Shown piece after piece: positions 33,849 to 41,485 of a DNA stretch of 41,949 nucleotides. Source of the DNA: Mycobacteriales bacterium (lineage in GTDB: Bacteria > Actinomycetota > Actinomycetes > JAFAQI01); NCBI GenBank assembly GCA_035504215.1, contig DATJSI010000096.1, positions 1-41,949 of the forward strand, written 5' to 3'. The notes under the pieces were generated by a model, which saw nothing but the letters and a program-made list of their open reading frames with translations, was not told where the DNA came from and did not search any database. Position numbers and translations under genes: made by a program. Numbering within the stretch: the stretch's first letter is position 1; every line of letters starts with the position of its first letter.

Positions 33849-33881
33849 CGGCGTCAGCGCGCAGCGCGCTTCAGCACGCCG
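33849..33881. terminator. Two-tier hairpin between the HAD and sedolisin genes
   Basis: The outer stem is CGGCGT (33849-33854) with ACGCCG (33876-33881). The inner stem is AGCGCG (33856-33861) with CGCGCT (33865-33870) around CAG. It lies between two convergent stop codons and is the best structured terminator candidate in the window, though without a U-run. Confidence 0.55.
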
Positions 33882-33908
33882 GCCTGACACACATCACGGA
33901 GGGCCCGG

Positions 33909-36900
33909 TTAGAGCTCCTCATTGAGCCGCTTCGGGTACAGCACGAACGCGGCCGGTCCGGCGCCGTGCTTGTTCAGCGCCTTCACCTCCGCGATGTACA
34001 CCTCCGGATGCAGGTGGATCACGTCCGAGCGGACGTGTGGGCCCACCCGGAACTTGACCGGTTTGGGTTGCTTGCGCGAGAACAGGTTCAGCGGCCTGAT
34101 GATGATCCGGTAGCCGGTGATCGGCGCACCGCCGTTGACCAGCGGGCGCACCCACGACACCACGAGTGAGTCGGTCCGCTCCTTCGTCTTCATGCTCTGC
34201 GGTGCCGACGGCGGGCTGACGACGTACCGGTACGTCGTCGTCGCCGTGATCGCGCTCGGTGCGCCGCCGGGGGCGTACTCGCTTTCTGCTGTCGTCACAA
34301 CGACATTGACGACCTTCTTGGGTGTGCCGGGTGGTGGTTGCACCTCGATCGAGTTCGCCGACGCCGACGGACCGAACTCATCGTCGGCGACGACCGCCGC
34401 GCGCTTGCCGAACATCACCGAGACCGGGTTGCTCAGGTTGTGACCCCTGATCTCGACGAGGTTCGCGCCAGAAGCCGGCCCGTGGTGCGGCACGACCGCC
34501 GTCACCACCGGGTTTCCCGGCAGATAGAAGACGAAGCTCGTGCTCTTCGCCGCCGGGCTGTCGGGGTTACCCCTCAGGAACGAACACCCGGAAACGGTGC
34601 ACGCGGTCACCTCGTCCGTGCCCGCGAGCACTTGTGGGGTGGTCGCCGTGAGCGAGGTGCTGCTCGCGACCGTGATTCCGGAGAGCTGGTCGCGGGGCAG
34701 GCCGATGTTGTCGTCCACGTACTCGAGATAGCCGCCGGCGCTCGGCGCGACCGCATCCAGGCCCTCGCCGGTCACCGTGATGGTGGTCCCGCCGCCGGCC
34801 GGACCGGCGGCCGGGCTCACCGAGGTGACCTTCGGGATCCCTGCGTAGATCACGGGTGTCGGCGCGGACGTGCCGGCTGCGGTCACGACTCGCAACGACT
34901 TGTGCAGGCTGTTCACGCTGAAGTTGTTCGTCCCGTTGGGGAGCAGGTCGATCTCGTTCGGAGTCACCGACAGCGCGAAGTAGTTCTGCGAGGCGGCGCT
35001 GGTTGGCGACCCGATCAGCGTCCAGTCGTACCCCGGATAGGCAAAGCCCTGCCCATAGATCGACACGACGTTGAACCCGAGCTCGCTCAAGTAGGTCGTC
35101 GACAGGGACGTCACAGTCGGCGCCGGGGTGTAGTCGTACTCGGTTCGAGCCGGCAACGACGCGCAACCCGTACACGGCGTACTGCCGTCGGTCGAGCCTT
35201 CGTAGAGCGGCACGATGGGAGTCGTCGAGCTCGAACCGGCCGACCCGGTGACGACGAGCTGGGTCTGGCACAGCTCGGTGTCGGGATGAAGGTCGATGCC
35301 CGCGCAGCTGGTCCTGCCGCTCTGGTACGCCGGAATCGTCACGGTCATCTTGTCCGCGGACAGCACGGTGTAGGAGCTCGCAGGCAGGCCACCGACCGTG
35401 ACCGCCTCCACGTCGCTCGTGCCGCTCCGCTCGAAGCCCGAGCCGTAGACCGTCACCGTGTTTCCGCCGGCTTGAGCACCGATGTCGCCAGAGATGAAGC
35501 CGACGCTCGGCACCGAGCTGGATGCAGAGGTGTCGACGTACTCGAGCCGGCTCGCCGAGCCGGCCATCGCCGACGTCCCGCCGGGTCCGGTGACGCTGAC
35601 GATCGCCGGACCAGCGCCGGTCTCGCCGGGGTCGCCGCCGGTCAGGCTCGAGGCCGGTGGCGGCGGGGTGACGTCGATCTCGCTGTCGCTCGCGACCGTG
35701 AAGTCTGCGGTCGGGACCTGGTAGCCGCCGATCGAGACCGCGGTGGCGCCGGTGAAGTTCGTCCCGCTGATCGTGAGCGTCCCGCTCGGATCGAGCGGCT
35801 CGACCGTGGGGCTCAGGCCGCTGATCGCGGGCGCGGTGCTCGGTCCCATCGCACACAGGTAAGCGGCGAGTGCGGGTTTGCCGCTCCGCGCAGTGAGGCG
35901 CGGTGAGCCGAGACCGGAAGCGAGGTCGTATCCGGTCGTCGCCGGGAAGAACTGGCCGCCGCTGATCGCGTAGTCGTCGTTGTTGCCCGTCGTCACGTCG
36001 TTGAACGACGCGGCCGCCTCGCTGGCGTTCGCGCCGATGGCGTAGAGCTTCGGGCTGATGAACCCGAGCGGTCCGGAGGACTGGCACCCCGCCGAGGCCT
36101 GGACGTCGGCGAGCATGGCCGCCCACAACGGGGTGGACGACGACGTCCCGCCGAAGTCGACCCAGCCACCGAACTCGTGGTCGTATATGCCCGGAGCGCC
36201 GGTGTATTCGTCGGCCTCCGCGGTGACGTCCGGAACGGTGCGGCAGACGGTGTCATCCGTTGATGTGGCCTGCGGGCACGGTTGGTCTTCACCGCTACCG
36301 AAGCTTGCGCCGGAGCCGTAGGCAGCGGCGAACACCGACGGGTCGATGCTCGCGATCGCTGACTGCTGCCAGCTCGGCGCGCTCCACAGGGCCGACGTGC
36401 CGCCACCGCCGGAGCCGCCGTAGTTGCCGTCGTTCCATACCTGCTCGGTGGGGCGGTTCGAGTCGTCGATGACTGCGGTGCCGCCGACCGAGGTCACGAA
36501 CGGCTGGCTCGACGGGTCCCCGGCCGACACGTACGGCGACTCCGGGAGAGGGCTGCCGTTGGGGGCGCACTCGTCCGACCCGCTGTCACCGGCCGCGTTG
36601 AGCACCGTCTGGCCCTGGAGGGCCGCCTCTTCGAAGATCTGGTTCTCGGTGTCGACCAGTCCGGGTTCGTAGGCGAGGGTCTGCTGCTCGCACCACTCGC
36701 TGCCGTAGCTGGAAGTGACGAACTGGTCGGTGTCCTGGGTGACGATCTGGTTGTAGGTGTCGAGGTAGCCGGTGTTCGTCGGCGGCCCGGTGTAGACGTC
36801 TATGTCCGCATCGGGTGCGAAGGCGGAGACGTCCTCGACGTCGAGATCTGCCTCGTCGGAGCCTGCGCCCACACCCGTCCCTGCGCCTCCGTCGACGAGG

Positions 36901-37847
36901 ATCGAGTTCAGCCGGCCGACCATCGCCACCGCGCCGGCGGTGCCGAAGTAACAGGTGTCGAAGGTCGACACGTCGGAGGCGGAGTACGGGTAGAGCTCGT
37001 ACACCGCAATGTGTTGTCCGGCGCCGAGGTCGCCTGCATTGAACAGGCCGTCGAGCCCGTAGGCGTGGGCGAGGTGGTCGTAGGTCAGCCCGTTCTCTTC
37101 GTTCGCATTCTCGACCGCCGCTGCGCAGGGATCCGGAGCTCCGGGGGCGTGGGTCAGCAACGGGTGGCGATCCAGCGGGATCTCATGGCCGGCACCTTGC
37201 TTCGTCCAGTGCTCGATGCTGCTGACCGGCCGCGCCAGGGTGCTCAGCCCGATCACACCGGCCACCTGGGACGCGATGGTTGCCGGCAGCTTCGGCGCGG
37301 AGGTCATCTGCATGCCGACCCGCCCGCTGCTGAGCCGGAACGTCGCGAGGCTGCCGTGGAAGGCGGCCTCGGCTTGCGCAGCCGTGCCGCTGAAGGAGAT
37401 GAGCATGCCGTTGCCCGAGACCGAGCCGATCCGCAGATGCGCCGCCCGCAGGGCCGCCTCGACCTCGGCGATCGAGGTCGCGGTCGGGCCGTAGGTCGAA
37501 CGGAACTTCCCCGCCGGTAAGTAATGGCGGTACGCCGGCGAGGACGGCGTCGACACAGCCGTCGCGGCGGCGGTCAACGCGGCCGGGTCGCGAGGCTTGA
37601 GGGCCACGTCACCGCTGACCGCTACCGACGGCGCAACCCGACCCAGCCGGGTCGCGGTCGACGGCACCCGGGGAGCCGCGCTGACCCGCGCCAGGCCCGT
37701 CATCGCTGCACGTGCGCCCTGAGCCGACGCAGCGGGTCGATGCGTGAGCGCAGCGGCGGGCGAGCCCGCCAGGCTCATCAACACGACCGCCGACGCCGCA
37801 CCGGTGACCAACCAGGAGGAACCACGAAGGTTCGGGCGTGCGCGCAT
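33909..37847 (-). CDS. Secreted sedolisin (S53) peptidase with five IPT/TIG domains and an Fn3 domain
   Basis: This 1312-residue exported protease starts with a signal peptide (about 1-34). A Pro-kumamolisin activation domain spans about 65-205. The S53 catalytic domain (about 240-675) has Glu332 and Asp336 (EADLD), oxyanion Asp421 (AAGDSG) and nucleophile Ser569 (GGTSSSTP). A calcium-site segment follows (FNDVTTGNNDDY, later GYDLASGLGSP). Five IPT/TIG modules follow from about 680 (each with a P-x-V-x-x-(I/V)-x-P and GG-x-x-V-x-(I/V)-x-G-x-x pattern), then an Fn3-like domain near the C-terminus. Sedolisins usually work at acid pH. The TIG array is unusual and suggests binding to a polymer or surface. 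GGGGA precedes the ATG. Confidence 0.9.
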   Translation of the reverse strand: MRARPNLRGSSWLVTGAASAVVLMSLAGSPAAALTHRPAASAQGARAAMTGLARVSAAPRVPSTATRLGRVAPSVAVSGDVALKPRDPAALTAAATAVSTPSSPAYRHYLPAGKFRSTYGPTATSIAEVEAALRAAHLRIGSVSGNGMLISFSGTAAQAEAAFHGSLATFRLSSGRVGMQMTSAPKLPATIASQVAGVIGLSTLARPVSSIEHWTKQGAGHEIPLDRHPLLTHAPGAPDPCAAAVENANEENGLTYDHLAHAYGLDGLFNAGDLGAGQHIAVYELYPYSASDVSTFDTCYFGTAGAVAMVGRLNSILVDGGAGTGVGAGSDEADLDVEDVSAFAPDADIDVYTGPPTNTGYLDTYNQIVTQDTDQFVTSSYGSEWCEQQTLAYEPGLVDTENQIFEEAALQGQTVLNAAGDSGSDECAPNGSPLPESPYVSAGDPSSQPFVTSVGGTAVIDDSNRPTEQVWNDGNYGGSGGGGTSALWSAPSWQQSAIASIDPSVFAAAYGSGASFGSGEDQPCPQATSTDDTVCRTVPDVTAEADEYTGAPGIYDHEFGGWVDFGGTSSSTPLWAAMLADVQASAGCQSSGPLGFISPKLYAIGANASEAAASFNDVTTGNNDDYAISGGQFFPATTGYDLASGLGSPRLTARSGKPALAAYLCAMGPSTAPAISGLSPTVEPLDPSGTLTISGTNFTGATAVSIGGYQVPTADFTVASDSEIDVTPPPPASSLTGGDPGETGAGPAIVSVTGPGGTSAMAGSASRLEYVDTSASSSVPSVGFISGDIGAQAGGNTVTVYGSGFERSGTSDVEAVTVGGLPASSYTVLSADKMTVTIPAYQSGRTSCAGIDLHPDTELCQTQLVVTGSAGSSSTTPIVPLYEGSTDGSTPCTGCASLPARTEYDYTPAPTVTSLSTTYLSELGFNVVSIYGQGFAYPGYDWTLIGSPTSAASQNYFALSVTPNEIDLLPNGTNNFSVNSLHKSLRVVTAAGTSAPTPVIYAGIPKVTSVSPAAGPAGGGTTITVTGEGLDAVAPSAGGYLEYVDDNIGLPRDQLSGITVASSTSLTATTPQVLAGTDEVTACTVSGCSFLRGNPDSPAAKSTSFVFYLPGNPVVTAVVPHHGPASGANLVEIRGHNLSNPVSVMFGKRAAVVADDEFGPSASANSIEVQPPPGTPKKVVNVVVTTAESEYAPGGAPSAITATTTYRYVVSPPSAPQSMKTKERTDSLVVSWVRPLVNGGAPITGYRIIIRPLNLFSRKQPKPVKFRVGPHVRSDVIHLHPEVYIAEVKALNKHGAGPAAFVLYPKRLNEEL

Positions 37848-37955
37848 GGAATCCCCGTTTCCGGGCCCGTTCCGAAACGCGGCTGCCCGGACCGACCCGA
37901 ACGGGACGATAGACCCTCAGTTCACGGGATTCCGGTCAAAGATCTTTTTGGTCGG

Positions 37956-37995
37956 CGTGCGCTGTCCTACAGGTACGTGCGCTGTCCTACAGGTA
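37956..37995. repeat. 20-bp perfect tandem duplication at the bpa 3' end
   Basis: CGTGCGCTGTCCTACAGGTA occurs twice in tandem (37956-37975, 37976-37995). The second copy contains the bpa stop and its two last codons (Tyr-Leu). The first copy is a non-coding duplicate just downstream of bpa. Confidence 0.9.
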
Positions 37996-38517
37996 GAGGC
38001 CTTGCTGTTGCTGGCCTTGGCTCTGCCCGGGCGGGAGCGCGCGATGGCGCATCTCCTCCAGCTGCGCGCGTGCTGCCATCTGCTGGGCGAACAGCGTCGC
38101 CTGGATCCCGTGGAAAAGCCCCTCGAGCCAGCCGACCAGCTGTGCCTGGGCGATCCGCAGCTCGGCGTCGGATGGGATGTCGTCCGCCGTGAACGGCAGC
38201 GACAGCCGTTCGAGCTCCTCGCGCAGCTCGGGCGCCAGCCCGCTGGACAGCTCCTTGATCGAGCTCTCGTGGATCTCCTTCAACCGCAGCCGGCTCGCGT
38301 CGTCGAGCGGCGCGGCGCGAACCTCCTCGAGCAACTGCTTGATCATCGAGCCGATCCGCATGACCTTGGCCGGCTGCTCGACCATCTCGCTGACGGCTTC
38401 ACCGTCCGCTTCGGGCTGCGGGCCGTCCGGCGAGTCGGGGTCCTCGACCGGAGCGCCGTCCGGCCCGACGGTGACGACGCGGAACGGCGGCTGGGGGCGG
38501 TCGGTCGGTGCAGTCAT
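37987..38517 (-). CDS. bpa: Bacterial proteasome activator Bpa
   Basis: Bpa (PafE, DUF2587) forms a dodecameric ring that opens the 20S proteasome without ATP. This 176-residue protein matches the family over MVEQPAKVMRIGSMIKQLLE, SDAELRIAQAQLVGWLEGLF and HGIQATLFAQQMAARAQL. The extreme C-terminus ends GLYL, close to the GQYL docking motif that inserts into the 20S alpha-ring pockets. An acidic N-terminal region (about 20-45) is present. The start at 38517 is chosen to match family length (about 174). This shows the organism has, or had, a proteasome. It is divergent from the GNAT gene. Confidence 0.93.
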   Translation of the reverse strand: MTAPTDRPQPPFRVVTVGPDGAPVEDPDSPDGPQPEADGEAVSEMVEQPAKVMRIGSMIKQLLEEVRAAPLDDASRLRLKEIHESSIKELSSGLAPELREELERLSLPFTADDIPSDAELRIAQAQLVGWLEGLFHGIQATLFAQQMAARAQLEEMRHRALPPGQSQGQQQQGLYL

Positions 38518-38578
38518 CTCTCTATCGTCCCCGAGAATCGGTTGGCGCCACACCTCCGGGGTAGGTCAGTCTTGGCTC

Positions 38579-39481
38579 ATGGATGCCGCCGGACGCCTGC
38601 GCTCGGTCACCGCCGAGGACGCGGAGACGATTCTGGACTTGGTCCTCCTTTCCGACCTGGCCGAGGTCGGCGAGCCCAACACCACGATCGACGAAGTGCG
38701 GACCGACCTGGCAAACGACCAGCTCGTGGCGGCGGTCGTCGAGAGCCCCGACGGGGAGCTGCTCGGCTACTCATGGGTGGAACGCTTCCCGGGTCACCCG
38801 AGCCTGTTCGGGGACATCATCGTTCGACCCGGCACCGACGAGACCGTGATGGCGGCATTGTTCGACTGGGTCAGGGCGACCACGAAGGACCTTGGGCGGG
38901 ATCTGCCGATCAACCTGTTCGCGAACTCCAAGAACGCCGTCAAGCGGCAGATCTACGAGCGCGCCGGCGCCACGGTCATCCGGCGCTTCTACCGCATGGT
39001 GGCCACGTTTGACGAACCACCGGTCATCCCCGACCTGCCGGCTGGTGTTCGGTTGGAGCCGGTACGCCGCAGCGACGAGGACCTGCACGACATGTGGGAG
39101 ATCACCGACCTCGCCTTTCTCGACCACTTCGACCCGATCCGCGAGCCGTACGAACGGTGGCTCGCGCACACGGTGAACGGGGTCTGCCCTGACCTCTCGT
39201 TGTGGTGGTTCGCGACCGTCGACGGCGCACGCGTCGCTGGCCTCTATGCGGCGGAGATGCCGGAGGCCGGCTACATCGACGTGCTCGGGACGCTGCGCGA
39301 CTACCGCGGTCGCGGGCTCGGAAAGTTGTTGCTGCTCAACGCTTTTGCCGAGTTCTATCGGCGTGGCTACCGCAAGGTCGCGCTCGGCGTCGATGCGAGC
39401 AGCCTGACCAATGCGGTCCGGCTCTATGAGTCGGTCGGCATGGAGGTCAAGTACGAAGGGCTGCGTTACGAGCTGGCTTGA
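38579..39481 (+). CDS. Tandem GNAT-family acetyltransferase
   Basis: This 300-residue protein has two GNAT modules, like mycothiol synthase MshD in layout. The second (about 155-300) has the acetyl-CoA loop YRGRGLGKLLL (242-252) and the typical ALGVDASSLTNAVRLYES. The first (about 8-145) has a degraded CoA loop and is probably structural. MshD itself has its own signature; I do not see enough to call it that. The start ATG 38579 gives a 61-bp gap to bpa. The last 16 bases overlap the convergent acyl-CoA dehydrogenase gene. Confidence 0.82.
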   Translation: MDAAGRLRSVTAEDAETILDLVLLSDLAEVGEPNTTIDEVRTDLANDQLVAAVVESPDGELLGYSWVERFPGHPSLFGDIIVRPGTDETVMAALFDWVRATTKDLGRDLPINLFANSKNAVKRQIYERAGATVIRRFYRMVATFDEPPVIPDLPAGVRLEPVRRSDEDLHDMWEITDLAFLDHFDPIREPYERWLAHTVNGVCPDLSLWWFATVDGARVAGLYAAEMPEAGYIDVLGTLRDYRGRGLGKLLLLNAFAEFYRRGYRKVALGVDASSLTNAVRLYESVGMEVKYEGLRYELA

Positions 39482-41343
39482 CCCGGCATCATCGGGCCCT
39501 CGCCGGCCGGGTCGATGATGCTGCGCTCGAACATCGTGTAGCGCCCGTCAAGCACCTTGGTCGCTGCGCGGTAGTTGTCCGCGTCGTTGTTGAACCAGAG
39601 GTCGTGCAGGAGCCGGTCGACCCGTCGCCGCGCCTGGTTGCAGAACAGGTCGGCGAGCTCGGCGTACTCCGCCCGGTGCTCGCTGTCCTCGCGACCGAGC
39701 GTGTCGGCATAGACGCATGCGCTCGCGATCGCGTAGAGCTCGGCGCCGATGTCGACGATCCGGCCGAGGAACGCTTGCTTCTTCTCCAGGCCGCCCTGCC
39801 AGCGGCTCATCCCGTAGAACGTCGAGCGGGCCAGCTTGCGGCAGTTGCGCTCGGCGAAGCGCAGGTGCTCGGCGAGCTCGCCGAACTCGGCGTACGACGT
39901 CGGGTTGGTCCCCTTGCCGGCCGCGAGCTTCGGCAGCCAACGGCCGTAGAAGCTGCCGGCCTTCGCAGCGGTCCGGGCCTTGTCGCCGAGCGGCACGTCC
40001 GGCTCGATGATGTCGCCGGCGATCTGCAGGTGCTGGTCCACCGCCTCGCGCGCGATCAGCAGATGCATGATCTCGGTCGAGCCCTCGAAGATCCGGTTGA
40101 TGCGCATGTCGCGGAGCAGCTGCTCGGCCGGCACCGGCTTCTCGCCACGGGCGCGCAGCGACTCGGCGGACTCGTAGCCGCGCCCGCCGCGCACCTGCAT
40201 CATCTGGTCGACCGCCAGCCAGGCCATCTCGGACCCGTAGAGCTTGGCGAGAGCGGCCTCGATGCGAATGTCGTTGCGGTGCTCGTCGGCGAGCCGGCTC
40301 GAAACATCGAGCATGGCCTCGATCCCGAACGCCGTGCCGGCGATCTCGGCGATCTTCTGGGCGACTGCATCGTGCTTCCCGACCGGCACTCCCCATTGGA
40401 TCCGCTGCGTCCCCCACTCGCGAACGATCTTCAGGCAGTACTTGCTCACGCTCGCGCAGATCGCCGGGAGCGACAGCCGGCCGGTGTTGAGGGTGGTCAG
40501 CGCGATCTTCAACCCGATGCCTTCGCCGCCGATCACGTTCGAAGCGGGAATCGTGACGCCATCGAAGACGGTCACCGAGTTCTCGATCCCGCGTAACCCC
40601 ATGAATGCGTTGCGGTGCGTGACGGTGACGCCCGGGGCGTCGCACGGGACGATGAACGCCGTGATGCCGCCGCGGTGGCCCTCGCTCTTCGGCACCATCG
40701 CCATCACGACGACGACATCCGCGAACGCGCCGTTCGTCGCCCAGAGCTTGGTGCCGCTGATCGTGTACGACGAGCCGTCCTCGCTGGGTGTCGCGGTGAC
40801 GGACAGCCGCGCCGGGTCGGAGCCGACGTCCGGCTCGGTCAGCAGAAAGGCGCTGATGTGGGTCCGGGCGAGCTTCGGAAGCCACTCCGACTTCTGCTCG
40901 TCGGAGCCGAACAGCATGAGCGGCTGCGGAAGCCCGATCGACTGGTGCGCCGAGAGCATTGTCGAGATTGCGCTGTGCCAGACGCCGGCCAGCGCGAGCG
41001 CCTTGTTGTAGTAGACCTGGCTGAGCCCGAGCCCGCCGTACTGGGTCGGGATCTTCATCCCGAGGGCGCCGAGCTCCTTCAAGCCCTCGACCACGTCGTC
41101 CGGGATCTTGGCGTCCCGCTCGATCGCGAACGGGTCGACCTTGTTCTCGAGGAACGCCCGCAGCTCGGCGAGGAATGCCTCACCACGCTCGATCATCTCG
41201 GGGCTCTGGGCCGGTTGCGGGTGGATCAGATCGAGCCGGAAGTTGCCGAGGAACAGCTCCTTGCCGAAGCTCGGGAGCTTCCACTCGGTCTCTCGCGCTG
41301 CTTCGGCAACCTGGCGGGCTTGTTTCTCGCTGACCTGGCTCAC
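39466..41343 (-). CDS. Acyl-CoA dehydrogenase, VLCAD/ACAD9-like
   Basis: This 625-residue FAD enzyme of fatty-acid beta-oxidation has the two ACAD signatures, FLLTEPDVGSDPA (about 166-178) with SYTISGTKLWATNGA, and the C-terminal domain with QVRGGRGYESAESLR. The probable catalytic base is Glu420 in RIFEGSTEI, as in the long-chain VLCAD/ACAD9 group. An extra C-terminal domain (about 460-625) makes it longer than the usual 380-residue members. The GTG at 41343 is chosen because GAGGAG lies six bases upstream; a start 144 bases upstream would cross the divergent promoter. The gene converges on GNAT with a 16-base overlap. Confidence 0.9.
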   Translation of the reverse strand: MSQVSEKQARQVAEAARETEWKLPSFGKELFLGNFRLDLIHPQPAQSPEMIERGEAFLAELRAFLENKVDPFAIERDAKIPDDVVEGLKELGALGMKIPTQYGGLGLSQVYYNKALALAGVWHSAISTMLSAHQSIGLPQPLMLFGSDEQKSEWLPKLARTHISAFLLTEPDVGSDPARLSVTATPSEDGSSYTISGTKLWATNGAFADVVVVMAMVPKSEGHRGGITAFIVPCDAPGVTVTHRNAFMGLRGIENSVTVFDGVTIPASNVIGGEGIGLKIALTTLNTGRLSLPAICASVSKYCLKIVREWGTQRIQWGVPVGKHDAVAQKIAEIAGTAFGIEAMLDVSSRLADEHRNDIRIEAALAKLYGSEMAWLAVDQMMQVRGGRGYESAESLRARGEKPVPAEQLLRDMRINRIFEGSTEIMHLLIAREAVDQHLQIAGDIIEPDVPLGDKARTAAKAGSFYGRWLPKLAAGKGTNPTSYAEFGELAEHLRFAERNCRKLARSTFYGMSRWQGGLEKKQAFLGRIVDIGAELYAIASACVYADTLGREDSEHRAEYAELADLFCNQARRRVDRLLHDLWFNNDADNYRAATKVLDGRYTMFERSIIDPAGEGPMMPGQASS

Positions 41344-41372
41344 GGGGACTCCTCGGCTCGATGCTGGATTGT

Positions 41373-41384
41373 TACCCGTGGGTA
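41373..41384. promoter_or_regulatory. Palindromic candidate operator upstream of the acyl-CoA dehydrogenase
   Basis: TACCC-GT-GGGTA has perfect 5-bp arms and lies 30-41 bases upstream of the GTG start, beside a TAACAAT-like -10 (minus strand). The shape suits a TetR-type repressor of fatty-acid genes; the actual regulator is not in the window. Confidence 0.4.
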
Positions 41385-41419
41385 GGTATCCGGCAAACCC
41401 GCTGGTGGGAGCCCTGATA

Positions 41420-41446
41420 CGCCGCTGACAGCCGCTGCCAGCGGCG
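41420..41446 (+). repeat. Nested inverted repeats in the ABC ATPase leader
   Basis: CGCCGCTG (41420-41427) can pair with CAGCGGCG (41439-41446). The inner GCCGCTG at 41431-41437 competes for the same right arm. It lies 40-66 bases before the ABC ATPase start. It could be a leader hairpin or an operator. Confidence 0.4.
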
Positions 41447-41485
41447 TGTGCGTGCCGTGCCAGGACCCGCACCGACGCTATCCCC

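Noticed and set aside
37848-37986. Riboswitch (c-di-AMP type) upstream of the secreted protease
   Set aside because: None of the conserved boxes is present; only an AAAGATCTTT palindrome (37938-37947) and the 20-bp duplication are seen.
37987-38553. Twelve extra residues at the start of Bpa
   Set aside because: The extended start lies inside the divergent promoter; ATG 38517 gives the normal family length.
38579-39481. Mycothiol synthase MshD
   Set aside because: Tandem GNAT layout and length fit, but no diagnostic MshD motif could be confirmed, so only the family is called.
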